From Kribbella rubisoli (GTDB taxonomy: Bacteria > Actinomycetota > Actinomycetes > Propionibacteriales > Kribbellaceae), in NCBI RefSeq assembly GCF_004217145.1, contig NZ_SHKR01000011.1:2232001-2296000 (forward strand): a DNA stretch of 64,000 nt. The letters are read 5' to 3'. Of the stretch, positions 53,408 through 62,674 are shown piece by piece. A program made the translations under genes and the position numbers. The notes beneath the pieces are model-generated. The model saw nothing but the letters and a program-made list of their open reading frames with translations. It was not told the origin of the DNA and searched no databases. Position 1 is the stretch's first letter. Each line of letters opens with the position of its first letter.

Positions 53408-54915
53408 GAGTTGACCTGCAGCTTGGAGAAGTCGGGCAGACCGTTCGGGTCGGGGGTGAAGCCGCTGAGGCGCTTGTTCCACGCGTAGGCGTACTTGACC
53501 GCCATCGGGAACATGCCGACCGCGTCGTCCCAGATGATCTTCTCGGCCTCGCCGTACAGCTTGACACGCTCCTGCTCGTCGGTGCTGGCCGCGGCCTGCG
53601 AGATCAGCTTGTCCAGCGCGGGGTTGCAGTAGCCGTTGCGCTTGGCTGCACACGGGTAGAGCCGGCCGACGGTGTTCGCGGCGTCGAGCATCGGGTTCGA
53701 CAGTTGCTGGAAGTTGATGTCCCAGTTCAGCGCCAGCAGGTCCTTGGTGAAGACCGCCTGCTCCTTCTGCAGCAGGTCGACCTGTACGCCGATCTTCTGC
53801 AGGTCCGAGACGACCGCCTGGTTGAACTGCTGGAACTCAGCGTTCGCGAACTGCAGTCGCAGCTTCGTGCCGAAGTCGAAGCCGGCCGCCGTCAGCGCCG
53901 CCTTCGCCGCCACCGGGTCGTACTTGACCGGTGTCTGGGCGACATACCCGAGGGTCTGCTTGGACACCACCGAGTCCGACAGCGAGCCGGTCTGCGGATA
54001 CAGCTTCTTGATGATCGTCGGGAAGTCGACCGCCTCCCACAACGCGCGCCGGACGGCAGCGTCCTTCAGAGCCGGCGTCGACGAGTTGAACCACATCGTG
54101 TAGACGGCCGAGCTCTGCACGATCTGCACGTTCAGCGTCGAGTCCTTCTGCACCTCGGGCAGCTGATCGTCCGGGATCCCCCAGACTACGTCCGCCTCGC
54201 CGGTGCGCAACGCGGTCAACCGGGCCGCGAGCTCGGGCATCTTCTTGATCGTGACCTTGGTGACCTTCGGCGCGCCGCCGTAGTACTGCGGGTTCGGCAC
54301 CAGGACGATCTCGTTCGGGCTGAACTTGTCCAGCTTGAACGGGCCGGTCCCGACCGGCTTGTCGAAGAACGCGGTGTCGTTCGCGCCGACACCCGACGGC
54401 AGGACGAAGAACACCGCGAGCTTGCGCGGGATCGCAGCATCCGGCTTGGACGCCGTGAGTACGACGGTGTCGTCGCTCGGCGCGGTCATCGTGTAATCGG
54501 GGAAGTTCGCCGCGTTCGTGCCCTTGAGGTCGATGAACCGCTTGAAGGAGTCGGCCACATCGGCGGCCTTCAACTCCTTGCCGTCGCTGAACTTCACGCC
54601 CTTGCGGAGCGTGAACGTCCAGGTCTTCGCAGTGGCATCGGACTTCCAGGACGTCGCCAGATCCCCCTCGACCGAACCGTCGGTCTTGGTCCGGACCAGC
54701 CGGCTGAAGAGCTGCTGCTCGACCATCTGCGGACCCGTGCCGCCGCCCTGCGGACCGCCGGGGTCGATGCTGTCGACCGGATAGGTGCCGGCGATCACCA
54801 CTTCACCGCCGCCGGAACTCGAGCTGCCGCCGTTGGTGGCGCTGGAGCAGGCGCTGAGGGCCATCGTGGCGGCAACCCCGAGTGTCAGTGCCGCCCGCCG
54901 TGTCAAAGGGATCAT
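53404..54915 (-). CDS. Solute-binding lipoprotein of ABC transporter, family 5
   Basis: From ATG at 54915 (GGAGAAACCTC upstream) the precursor has 503 residues. MIPLTRRAALTLGVAATMAL precedes the lipobox LSAC, with Cys23 to be acylated. After a Ser/Gly linker the family 5 (DppA/OppA/NikA) fold follows: VVIAGTYPVDSIDPGG, SWKSDATAKTWTFTLRKGVK, FFDKPVGTGPFKLDKFSPNE. Such proteins bind peptides, nickel, oligosaccharides or opines. The neighbouring GH127 suggests a glycan-related ligand. Confidence 0.93.
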   Translation of the reverse strand: MIPLTRRAALTLGVAATMALSACSSATNGGSSSSGGGEVVIAGTYPVDSIDPGGPQGGGTGPQMVEQQLFSRLVRTKTDGSVEGDLATSWKSDATAKTWTFTLRKGVKFSDGKELKAADVADSFKRFIDLKGTNAANFPDYTMTAPSDDTVVLTASKPDAAIPRKLAVFFVLPSGVGANDTAFFDKPVGTGPFKLDKFSPNEIVLVPNPQYYGGAPKVTKVTIKKMPELAARLTALRTGEADVVWGIPDDQLPEVQKDSTLNVQIVQSSAVYTMWFNSSTPALKDAAVRRALWEAVDFPTIIKKLYPQTGSLSDSVVSKQTLGYVAQTPVKYDPVAAKAALTAAGFDFGTKLRLQFANAEFQQFNQAVVSDLQKIGVQVDLLQKEQAVFTKDLLALNWDINFQQLSNPMLDAANTVGRLYPCAAKRNGYCNPALDKLISQAAASTDEQERVKLYGEAEKIIWDDAVGMFPMAVKYAYAWNKRLSGFTPDPNGLPDFSKLQVNS

Positions 54916-54943
54916 GAGGTTTCTCCTGCCTTCCGACGTGTCA

Positions 54944-55810
54944 TCAGTTGAGATGTCCGCGTCCGTAACGGGCGGTGAGCTGGTCACCGAGGATGCCGAT
55001 GTTGACGATCAGCAGCGACAGGGCGATACCCGGCAGGGCCGAGATCCACCACGCGCTGTCGAGGTATTGCTTGCCGTTGGCAATGGTTTGCCCCCAGGAC
55101 ACCGCCGACGGCGGCAGCCCGATCCCGAGGAAGCTCAGTCCGGCCTCGGCGAGTACGACGAGTGCGAACTCGAGCGTGGCCAGTGCGACCACCGGACCGA
55201 TCGTGAACGGTACGACGTGGCGCAGCAGGATCGACGTACGACGGACGCCGAGCACCCGGGCCGCATCGACCCAGGCGCGTTCCCGCAACGAGAGCGAGAC
55301 GCTGCGGGTCACCCGGGCGAACGAGATCCATGCCGTCGCGGCGAGCGCGATCACGACCACCGGCACGCTGCGCTCGAACGCGCCGGCGATCACGATCGTG
55401 AGCAGGATCGCCGGGAACGCCAGCAGGATATCGATGCCCCGGGCAAGGAATGTGTCGAGCCAGCCGCGGAAGTACCCGGCGACGGTGCCGATCGTGACGC
55501 CGACGACGCAGGAGACGACCACGGTCGCGATACCGATGAGGATCGACGTGCGGGCGCCGTACACGACCTGGGCGAGGACGTCGCGGCCGAGGCCGTCCGT
55601 GCCGAGCCACGCGGTGCCGCCGGTGGACAGATGCGAACCGGGCTTGAGCAGCCGGTCGTCGAGCGACGTGCTGATCGGGTTGTAGTCGATCACCAGCGGA
55701 CCGATCGCCGCGACCAGTGCGTAGATCGCGAGTACGGCGTACGGGATCTTGCCGAGCCAGGTGCCGACCCGGCGGACGGCGAGTGGGCGGGTCACCGCGA
55801 GCGTGGCCAT
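54944..55810 (-). CDS. ABC transporter permease, DppC-like
   Basis: A 288-residue permease with a cytosolic N-terminus, a first helix (KIPYAVLAIYALVAAIGPLV), a long periplasmic loop with HLSTGGTAWLGTDGLGRDVL, and the EAA loop FARVTRSVSLSLRERAWVDA, AARVLG. The DppC-type signature GTDGLGRD is characteristic. Its start codon shares one base with the end of the dppB-like gene. Confidence 0.92.
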   Translation of the reverse strand: MATLAVTRPLAVRRVGTWLGKIPYAVLAIYALVAAIGPLVIDYNPISTSLDDRLLKPGSHLSTGGTAWLGTDGLGRDVLAQVVYGARTSILIGIATVVVSCVVGVTIGTVAGYFRGWLDTFLARGIDILLAFPAILLTIVIAGAFERSVPVVVIALAATAWISFARVTRSVSLSLRERAWVDAARVLGVRRTSILLRHVVPFTIGPVVALATLEFALVVLAEAGLSFLGIGLPPSAVSWGQTIANGKQYLDSAWWISALPGIALSLLIVNIGILGDQLTARYGRGHLN

Positions 55811-56736
55811 CAGCTGCCCTCCAAGCGGATGCGCGGATCGAGCTGGGAGTAGACGAGGTCGGCGGCCAGGTTGAAGAGCATCACGATGCCGGCGATCACG
55901 AACGTCGCCGCCTGCACCACCTCGTAGTCGCGGTTGGTCACCGAGTCGACGACGAGCGAACCGAGGCCGGGCCAGGAGAACACGTTCTCGACGATCACCG
56001 CGCCGCCCATCAGACCGCCCATGTGTAGCCCGACGATCGTGACGACCGGAAGCAGTGAGTTGCGCAGTGCGTGCCCGAGCAGGACCTGGCGATCGGTGAG
56101 GCCCTTGGACTTCGCGGTCTGGATATACGGCTCGCGCAGGGTCTCGGCCACGCTGGTGCGGGTCAGCCGCGCGACGATCGCTGTGAACGGAAGCGCCATC
56201 GTGATGGCGGGCAGGATCAGATGCTGCGGAGTGCCCGAGCCGGAACTCGGCAGCAATCGCAGCGCGAGCGCGAAGACCAGGATCAGCATGATCCCGATCC
56301 AGAACGTCGGGAACGACTGCAGCGCGATCGCCGCCGCAGACACCACTCGGTCGACCACGCTGCCCGGGCGACCGCCCGCCAGCAGCCCCAGCGTCAGACC
56401 GAGAACCACTGCGATCAGAGTGGACGCCAGCATGAGCTCCGCCGTGGCTGGCAGCCGCTCGAGCACTTCGGACATCGCGGGGTGCCCGAGCCGGTACGAG
56501 TCGCCGAAGTCGAGCCGTACGGCGTGGCCGAGGTAGTCGACGTACTGGACGGCCAGCGGGCGTTGCAGGCCGAGTGAAGCGCTCAGCTCCTTCACCTGGT
56601 CCTGTGTCGCGTCCGGACCGAGCAGGATCGAGACAGGGTCACCCGGTGCGACCCGCACGATCAGGAAGATGAGCGACGCCGCGCCCCACATCACCAGGAC
56701 GCCGATCAGCAGTCGCTTGACCACAACGCGAATCAT
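55810..56736 (-). CDS. ABC transporter permease, DppB-like
   Basis: From ATG at 56736 (AAGGAG 5 nt upstream) the product is 308 residues. MIRVVVKRLLIGVLVMWGAA, the periplasmic loop VRVAPGDPVSILLGPDATQD, and the EAA loop RLTRTSVAETLREPYIQTAK followed by SKGL are typical. The start overlaps the lacI-type gene stop by 4 nt (ATGA), so the regulator and transporter genes are translationally coupled. Confidence 0.93.
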   Translation of the reverse strand: MIRVVVKRLLIGVLVMWGAASLIFLIVRVAPGDPVSILLGPDATQDQVKELSASLGLQRPLAVQYVDYLGHAVRLDFGDSYRLGHPAMSEVLERLPATAELMLASTLIAVVLGLTLGLLAGGRPGSVVDRVVSAAAIALQSFPTFWIGIMLILVFALALRLLPSSGSGTPQHLILPAITMALPFTAIVARLTRTSVAETLREPYIQTAKSKGLTDRQVLLGHALRNSLLPVVTIVGLHMGGLMGGAVIVENVFSWPGLGSLVVDSVTNRDYEVVQAATFVIAGIVMLFNLAADLVYSQLDPRIRLEGS

Positions 56737-57773
56737 GGAAGCTCCTTGGGAGGTCCGACCGTCGCACCGGGCGCGAACCCGCACCGGACGCTTTCACTAC
56801 GCGCACCGGAGTCAGGTGCCTCCAGCAGCTGCACCAGCAGGCCCATCGCCTGACGGCCCATCTGCTCGCGCGGCACGATCAGTCCGGTCCACGGCGTGCC
56901 GTCATGTCGCGCCCCGGTCGAATCACCGAGCTCCACAACGCTGAGGTCATCCGGGATGGTCAGACCGCGCCGTGTGGCGCACACCAGCAACTCTTCGGCC
57001 AGCAGTTGTTGCTCCGCGAGTACTGCGGTGATGCCGCCGCGCTGCAGCTCCTCCACCAGGCCGTCCACTTCCGCAACGGAGTCGAGCGTCCACACCGGTC
57101 CGGCAAGATGCTGGGAAGGCGTTGCCTGGCGGAACCCGCCCTCGCGATCACGGCTCGGCTGTGCGCCACCGTTGCCGATGCGTGCGTACGCCACGCGCTG
57201 GTGTCGCAGCTCGAACAGCCGCTCGGTGAGTTGCTTGGTCGCACCGGCGTAGTCGGCCGCGACGTACGACACCGGCGGACCCGACACCTCGCGGTGGCCG
57301 ACGTACACGAACGGGTAGCCGGAGTCGCGCAGCCGCTCGATCTCCTCGACGTTGGGATCGCGGCCGAGCAGCAGCGCGCCGTCCGCATGCCAGAGCCGGG
57401 TCGATCCGTCGCGGAAGATCTGCCGCTCGCCGCCGGCGCTGGTGAACAGCAGCAGGTCGTAGCCGAGGTCGGCCGCCTCCTGCTCCATGCCGAGCAGGAA
57501 CGGGAAGTAGAAGTCCACGCCGCTGGTCGGGAACACCGGCTCGAACGTGTAGACGCCGATGATCTTGTTCCGCCCGCCGGCCAACGAGCGGGCCGACGCG
57601 TTCGCGACGTACCCCCACTCGCGCATCACGGTCAGCACGCGCTCGCGGGTCGCCGGGCTGATCCGGATACTCGCGTCGCGCTCGTTGAGCACCAGTGAGA
57701 CGGTCGCCTGGCTGACCCCGGCAAGCCGGGCGATGTCGGCCTGCGTGGGTCTCTTGGCCGGTGTGCGGCTCAA
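56733..57773 (-). CDS. LacI family transcriptional regulator
   Basis: A TTG start with GAAGGA 8 nt upstream gives 346 residues: MSRTPAKRPTQADIARLAGV, SQATVSLVLNERDASIRISP, ATRERVLTVMREWGYVANAS. The hinge helix ARSLAGGR is complete. The periplasmic-binding-like effector domain follows (IIGVYTFEPVFPTSGVDFYF). A sugar ligand is likely from the family. It is the first gene of the importer operon and faces the divergent GH127 gene; ATTAGC/GCTAAT sites between them are the probable operator. Confidence 0.93.
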   Translation of the reverse strand: MSRTPAKRPTQADIARLAGVSQATVSLVLNERDASIRISPATRERVLTVMREWGYVANASARSLAGGRNKIIGVYTFEPVFPTSGVDFYFPFLLGMEQEAADLGYDLLLFTSAGGERQIFRDGSTRLWHADGALLLGRDPNVEEIERLRDSGYPFVYVGHREVSGPPVSYVAADYAGATKQLTERLFELRHQRVAYARIGNGGAQPSRDREGGFRQATPSQHLAGPVWTLDSVAEVDGLVEELQRGGITAVLAEQQLLAEELLVCATRRGLTIPDDLSVVELGDSTGARHDGTPWTGLIVPREQMGRQAMGLLVQLLEAPDSGARSESVRCGFAPGATVGPPKELP

Positions 57774-57788
57774 CGTGGTGTCCTTCCT

Positions 57789-57894
57789 GCTAATACGCCC
57801 TACCACTGCGGTTCCGGAAGTTTCGCCAGCGTTTCGAGCAGGTGTCAAGAGGTGGCATTGATTAGCTGGGTATTAGCAGCTAATCCCCATTAGC
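57789..57894. promoter_or_regulatory. Cluster of ATTAGC/GCTAAT half-sites, LacI operator candidate
   Basis: ATTAGCAGCTAAT (57872-57884) is a perfect 13-bp palindrome. Further ATTAGC copies lie at 57861-57866 and 57889-57894. GTATTAGCAG occurs on the plus strand at 57870-57879 and on the minus strand at 57796-57787, just before the lacI SD. The sites occupy both sides of the 160-bp lacI-GH127 divergent gap. Confidence 0.72.
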
Positions 57895-57933
57895 ACCTGG
57901 CGTCGGGGCTCGGCCCGCGGTTAGCGTCCCGGC

Positions 57934-59730
57934 ATGCAGCCATCCCCTGCGGTACCGACCGCGGCCGCGGTCGTGACGTTGCGCCCGGTGTCCGAGGCGC
58001 AGGTGACGGGCGGGTTCTGGGCCGGCCGGATGGCCGCCAACCGCGCCGCGATCCCGCTCGGCCGCGAGCGGCTCGAGGCCGCCGGGAACCTCGGCAACCT
58101 GCGGATCGCCGCCGGCGAGGCGAGCGGCGACGCACAGGGCGCCAGCTTCCGCGACTCCGATGTCTACAAGTGGCTGGAGGCGGTGGCCTGGGACGGTTCG
58201 CTACCGGACCAGCTGGCCGAGCTGACCCGGACGATCACCGCGGCACAGCGCGAGGACGGCTATCTCAACTCGGCCATGCAGGTCCGCGGCGAGGAGCCTT
58301 ACACCCACCTGTGGAACAGCCACGAGCTCTACTGCGCCGGCCACCTGTTCCAGGCAGCAGTCGCTGCAACGAGAGCAACCGGCGACACCGCGCTCCTGAA
58401 GGCAGCCACTAGGTTTGCCGACCATCTGGCTGACACGTTCGGGCCCTCGGGGCGGTCCGAGCTAGAAGGCCATCCGGTCATCGAATCCGCACTGGTCGAG
58501 CTCTACCGTGAGACCGGCAACCGCCGCTACCTGGACCTGGCCAAGTACTTCGTGGATGCACGTGGCCACGGCAAGGCAACCAAGCCAGGCTTCGACCCCT
58601 CCCACTACGGCGACCCGGCGCACTACTCCGACCGCGTCCCGGTCCGCGACGCCGACTCGCTGGAGGGCCACGCCGTACGCGCGGTGTACTTCGCCACCGG
58701 TGCGACCGACGTAGCGATCGAGACCGACGACGCGGAGCTGCTGGACGCAGTACGCCGGCAGTACGACAACATGCGGCGGCGTAAGCAGCATGTGACCGGT
58801 GCGGTCGGGTCGCGGTGGGACGGTGAAGCGTTCGGCGACGACTACGAGCTCCCGCCGGACCGTGCGTACGCCGAGACGTGTGCCGCGATCGGCGTACTGC
58901 AGTGGGCCTGGCGATTGCTGCTGGCAACCGGTGACCCGTCGTACGCCGACCAGATCGAACTGCTGCTCTACAACGCGATCCTGCCGGCGGTGTCGCTCGA
59001 GGACGCGGACTACTTCTACGTGAACACGCTGCACCGGTGGACCGGTGCGCGTGGTGACGTCCAGCGCGCACCGGCGTACGGGAGGAGGCCGTGGTTCAAC
59101 TGTGCGTGCTGTCCGCCCAATGTGATGCGCACGCTGGCCAGCCTTCCGTCGTACCTTGCCACTGGTACTGCGGGCGGCCTGCAGATCCAGCAGTACGCCG
59201 CGAGCACGCTGCGAGCCGGATCGTTCGCGGTGGAGGTCGAAACCGACTACCCGTGGGACGGACGCGTCACGGTGACTGTCAGGGACGCACCGGCCGGTGA
59301 GGTCGAGCTGGCGCTGCGCATCCCCGAGTGGGCGGCCGACGCAACTGTCGACGACAAGCCGGTCGTAGCCGGCGACTACGCCCGCGTGCGTCGCGTCTTC
59401 CAACCAGGCGACGAGGTAGTACTGCAGCTACCGCTGCCGCCGCGACTGCTGACCTCCAACGACCGAGTCGACTCCACCCGCGGCTGTGTCGCCGTCGCGC
59501 GCGGTCCGCTGGTCTATGCGCTGGAGCAACCAGACCAGGAGCCCGGTGTCGTGCTGGAGGACCTCCGCCTCGACCCGACTGCAGAGATCACCCCAGCACG
59601 CACCGACCTACTCGGTGGAGTCACCGTTCTTCACGCCAGAGGAGCGTCAGCCGACCTGACTCTCATCCCCTACTACTCCTGGGCGAACCGGGGACTGCAC
59701 CCGATGCGCGTCTGGATACCTACGAGCTGA
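57934..59730 (+). CDS. GH127 beta-L-arabinofuranosidase-like glycoside hydrolase
   Basis: A 598-residue cytosolic protein (no signal peptide) matching the GH127/DUF1680 family of HypBA1. FRDSDVYKWLEAVAWDGSLP, GYLNSAMQV, RAYAETCAAIG with the Zn-site Glu and Cys, and WFNCACCPPNVMRTLAS with the Cys pair, support a zinc-cysteine active site. The C-terminal part is beta-rich. HypBA1 releases beta-L-arabinofuranose from hydroxyproline-linked arabino-oligosaccharides; the same specificity here is an inference. Its 3' end overlaps the convergent amidohydrolase gene by 11 bp. Confidence 0.9.
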   Translation: MQPSPAVPTAAAVVTLRPVSEAQVTGGFWAGRMAANRAAIPLGRERLEAAGNLGNLRIAAGEASGDAQGASFRDSDVYKWLEAVAWDGSLPDQLAELTRTITAAQREDGYLNSAMQVRGEEPYTHLWNSHELYCAGHLFQAAVAATRATGDTALLKAATRFADHLADTFGPSGRSELEGHPVIESALVELYRETGNRRYLDLAKYFVDARGHGKATKPGFDPSHYGDPAHYSDRVPVRDADSLEGHAVRAVYFATGATDVAIETDDAELLDAVRRQYDNMRRRKQHVTGAVGSRWDGEAFGDDYELPPDRAYAETCAAIGVLQWAWRLLLATGDPSYADQIELLLYNAILPAVSLEDADYFYVNTLHRWTGARGDVQRAPAYGRRPWFNCACCPPNVMRTLASLPSYLATGTAGGLQIQQYAASTLRAGSFAVEVETDYPWDGRVTVTVRDAPAGEVELALRIPEWAADATVDDKPVVAGDYARVRRVFQPGDEVVLQLPLPPRLLTSNDRVDSTRGCVAVARGPLVYALEQPDQEPGVVLEDLRLDPTAEITPARTDLLGGVTVLHARGASADLTLIPYYSWANRGLHPMRVWIPTS

Positions 59731-61369
59731 CGACCTCGCCTCCGACCACAGTCGTCAGCACCGCGGCATCCCGGATCTCGTCGACCGGGCAGGTCAGGAT
59801 GTCCCGATCCAGTACGACGAAGTCCGCGAGCTTCCCCGCCTCGATCGAACCAACCCGGTCCCCGACGCCCAGAACCACAGCAGCATCGGCAGTCCAGCCA
59901 CGGATGGCCTCGGGCCGCGTCATCGTCTTCGCCGGCGTCAGCAGACTGCGTCCGCTGCGGCCGTCCTTGCGAGTCAGCGAAGCCCACAGGTCGACCAGCG
60001 GCGCATGCGCGCCGTCGCTCCCCAGCGCAATGGGTACCCCGGCATCGATCCACCAGCGCACCGGCGTCACGTGCTCCCACTGGTCGCCGGGCAGCCGCTT
60101 CACATAGACCGGCTCGCCGCGGGCGAAGTCCACGCCGGCACAGACCTGAGCGACGAGTCCGAGCGCGGCAAAGCGCGCGATCTGCTCCTTCGTCACGTGG
60201 TGAACGTGCTGCAGGACCCAACTCCGGCCCGTCAGCGGCGTCTCCCGGTGCACGATCTCCAAGGCGTCGGCCGCGATCTCGCACGCGCCGTCCCCGGTGA
60301 CGAGCACGTTCAGTCGTACGTCGTGCTGTACGGCGAGCCGCGCGACGTCCGCCAACTGCTCGACGGTCAGCACCGACGCTCCATTGCCGAGGACGTCATG
60401 CTGATCGAGATACGGCTCGCTCATCAACGCGCCGCCGAAGTGCAGCGGCGTCTCCAGCGACACCGTCAACCCGTGGATCCGCAGGCGATCGTCCCCGGTG
60501 CCCGCACCGGCCGCATCGGCGACAGTCGTCATCCACTTCGCAAGGTCGAGGGGCTTGCCGACCGGTACGTCGTACGTGCCGACGACGCGGCCAGGAAGCT
60601 GACCCGCGTCGTGCAGTCCCTGCAGGTCCGGGGCGAACGCGGTGTTGCCGTGCCCTTCGTAGACCGTGGTGAGTCCGTTCGCGAGGTTGGCTCGCAGCGC
60701 GGTCGCGATTGCTTCCTGCCGAGCTTCCGGTGTCTTGGTCGGCAGTGACATCAGCAGCTGGCGGACCAACGGGATGCGGGCGTTGTAGAAAAGCATGCCG
60801 TGGACCACGCCGGTCGGTTGGCCGCCCGCGTCCCGCTCGATCCGGAGACCTGGCTGATCAGGCGTGTCACGCGTGATGCCGAGCTCGCGGAGCGCAGCAC
60901 TGTTGAGGATCGCCGGATGTGGCCAGAACGGCGGCGTCGGAATGTGCACCGGGTTGACCGGCGCCACCACGTCGAGGTCGGCCCGCGTCGGCCAGCGTCG
61001 CTCGACCAGTCCATCCGGCACGTCGAAGTAGTACGTCGGTGTGCCGAGCGGCGTCGTACTGATCCAAGCGCCGGGCTCGGTCCCGGCCGCGACTTCGCCG
61101 ATCCTCTCGACAATCGCTGCGATCGAGGTCAGGCCGGTCAGGTTCGGCTCGCCCAGGCTCTCCACAGCAACGTGCACGGTGTGCGAATGCGCGTCGATGA
61201 AGCCGGGGACGACCGTGCGGCCGCCGAGATCGACCACCGGCCCGCCCAGCTCGCGAATCTCGTCATTGCTACCGACGGCGGTGAATCGGCCATCCGTCAC
61301 TGCGAACGCTTCGGCGATCGAGAATCCGCCGTCGACGGTGACGACCTTCCCGTTCAGATACAGAGTCAT
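59720..61369 (-). CDS. YtcJ-like amidohydrolase (Amidohydro_3)
   Basis: A 549-residue metal-dependent hydrolase with an N-terminal beta-sandwich strand (MTLYLNGKVVTVDGGFSIAE), the metal motif GFIDAHSHTVHVAVES, HHVTKEQIARFA with a His pair, GSDGAHAPLVDLWASL for the catalytic Asp, and a C-terminal VLGVGDRVGSIEAGKLADFV. Relatives act on formamides, N-acyl or exo-cyclic amides. The ATG overlaps the carboxylesterase stop by 4 nt, which makes a two-gene unit. Confidence 0.92.
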   Translation of the reverse strand: MTLYLNGKVVTVDGGFSIAEAFAVTDGRFTAVGSNDEIRELGGPVVDLGGRTVVPGFIDAHSHTVHVAVESLGEPNLTGLTSIAAIVERIGEVAAGTEPGAWISTTPLGTPTYYFDVPDGLVERRWPTRADLDVVAPVNPVHIPTPPFWPHPAILNSAALRELGITRDTPDQPGLRIERDAGGQPTGVVHGMLFYNARIPLVRQLLMSLPTKTPEARQEAIATALRANLANGLTTVYEGHGNTAFAPDLQGLHDAGQLPGRVVGTYDVPVGKPLDLAKWMTTVADAAGAGTGDDRLRIHGLTVSLETPLHFGGALMSEPYLDQHDVLGNGASVLTVEQLADVARLAVQHDVRLNVLVTGDGACEIAADALEIVHRETPLTGRSWVLQHVHHVTKEQIARFAALGLVAQVCAGVDFARGEPVYVKRLPGDQWEHVTPVRWWIDAGVPIALGSDGAHAPLVDLWASLTRKDGRSGRSLLTPAKTMTRPEAIRGWTADAAVVLGVGDRVGSIEAGKLADFVVLDRDILTCPVDEIRDAAVLTTVVGGEVVSS

Positions 61370-62592
61370 GACAGCTCCAAATGCTGTACGGCGGCCACCG
61401 GCCAGCCGGGGTTTCCGTTGTGGACGAAGGAGATCCAGGCCGGCTGGACGACCTCGACCATCGCGGCCAAGGACTCGTCGTCGGCTCCGGCGAGCAGCGG
61501 TGCGTCGCGGCAGGCGTCGAGGTTGCCGAAGACGAACGGCAGCTCGATGCAGTGGCAGGCACCGAACGGGTTTCCGGCCGGACTCCAGTCGAACCGATAG
61601 AGCCAGGCCGGATTCGCCGCCAGTGCGAGCAGATCGGCGAGCTGGTGCATGGGCTCCTCGAACAGCTCGGCGGTGACTCTGAGATCGCCGCCGTGGGCGT
61701 TGGCCTCGTCGCGCGTCGTCCCCATTAGGATCTGCACACCATTCGCACCCTGGGTGCCCGCCCCGAGAACGATGTCCTCGGCAACCACTCCTTCCTCGGC
61801 GACGAACCGGTACGGCGGAATCACGCCCGGGTGCAGGCGAACCAGCTCGAGCTGGGCCGCGAGGATGTCGCTCACCGATGCGGTGTACGGGTCCGTGCCC
61901 AAGGCCTGGCGGAACTCGTTCGCAATGGCGTCGGCCTCGGCCGGCGCAAGCGGTCGCAGCGCTCCCGGCGCACTCTGCACGATCGCTCTGTGGAACAGAC
62001 CGTCCGCGGCCCGGCCGGACAGCATCGCAAGGATCGAGATCGCGCCGGCAGACTGGCCCGCGACCGTCACGGCGCCGGGATCGCCGCCGAACGCCGCGAT
62101 GTTCTCCTGGACCCAGCGCAGCGCCTCGATCTGGTCCAGCAGACCGACGTTGCCCTGCTCGAGCCGGAAGAATCCGAGCGCGCCGAGCCGGTAGTTGACC
62201 GTCACAACGACCAGGTCACCCCGCCGGGCGAGCGCGGCACCGTCGTACCAGTCGAGGCTGCCCGAGCCGGAGCTGAATCCGCCGCCGTGCAGGAAGACGA
62301 AGACCGGGCGCGGACCGGACGGCTCGCTCGGGGTCCAGATGTTCAGGCTGAGGCAGTCTTCGGACTGGTCCTGGGTCCGCGCACCGATCACTTCGGCCAA
62401 TCGGGAGGGCGGCTGCGGCGCGGCCGGGCCGCTGCGGGTCGCGTCGCGTACGCCGTCCCACTTGTCGGGCGGACCCGGTGCCTTGAAGCGCTCGGGTGGA
62501 GCGGCGAACGGGACGCCGAGGTAGGCGTTGACACCGCTCTGGTGGGATCCGCGGAGTGTTCCCTGGCTGATGGTCGTCTCTGGCTGGTTCAC
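61366..62592 (-). CDS. Type-B carboxylesterase/lipase family protein
   Basis: From GTG at 62592 the product is 408 residues. The signatures QSEDCLSLNIWTP, FVFLHGGGFSSGSGSLDW (oxyanion hole HGGG), GDPGAVTVAGQSAGAISILA (catalytic Ser in GQSAG) and GACHCIELPFVFGN (catalytic His) are all present. It is shorter than typical (about 500 residues). A start at 62658 would collide with the divergent regulator promoter and is less likely. It probably hydrolyses an ester or amide before or after the amidohydrolase. Confidence 0.88.
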   Translation of the reverse strand: MNQPETTISQGTLRGSHQSGVNAYLGVPFAAPPERFKAPGPPDKWDGVRDATRSGPAAPQPPSRLAEVIGARTQDQSEDCLSLNIWTPSEPSGPRPVFVFLHGGGFSSGSGSLDWYDGAALARRGDLVVVTVNYRLGALGFFRLEQGNVGLLDQIEALRWVQENIAAFGGDPGAVTVAGQSAGAISILAMLSGRAADGLFHRAIVQSAPGALRPLAPAEADAIANEFRQALGTDPYTASVSDILAAQLELVRLHPGVIPPYRFVAEEGVVAEDIVLGAGTQGANGVQILMGTTRDEANAHGGDLRVTAELFEEPMHQLADLLALAANPAWLYRFDWSPAGNPFGACHCIELPFVFGNLDACRDAPLLAGADDESLAAMVEVVQPAWISFVHNGNPGWPVAAVQHLELS

Positions 62593-62642
62593 CCTTCGAC
62601 GGTCGCAAGCTCTCCGTCCTGCGTCAGAAACCTCGCTAGATC

Positions 62643-62674
62643 TGGCGGATTCCGCCATGATGGAGACAATCATG
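62643..62674. promoter_or_regulatory. Two overlapping palindromes at the AsnC-type regulator start
   Basis: TGGCGGA-T-TCCGCCA is a perfect palindrome at 62643-62657. CATGAT (62656-62661) and ATCATG (62669-62674) form a second one with a 7-nt spacer and include the regulator's start codon. Position in the carboxylesterase/asnC divergent gap makes them operator candidates. Confidence 0.55.
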
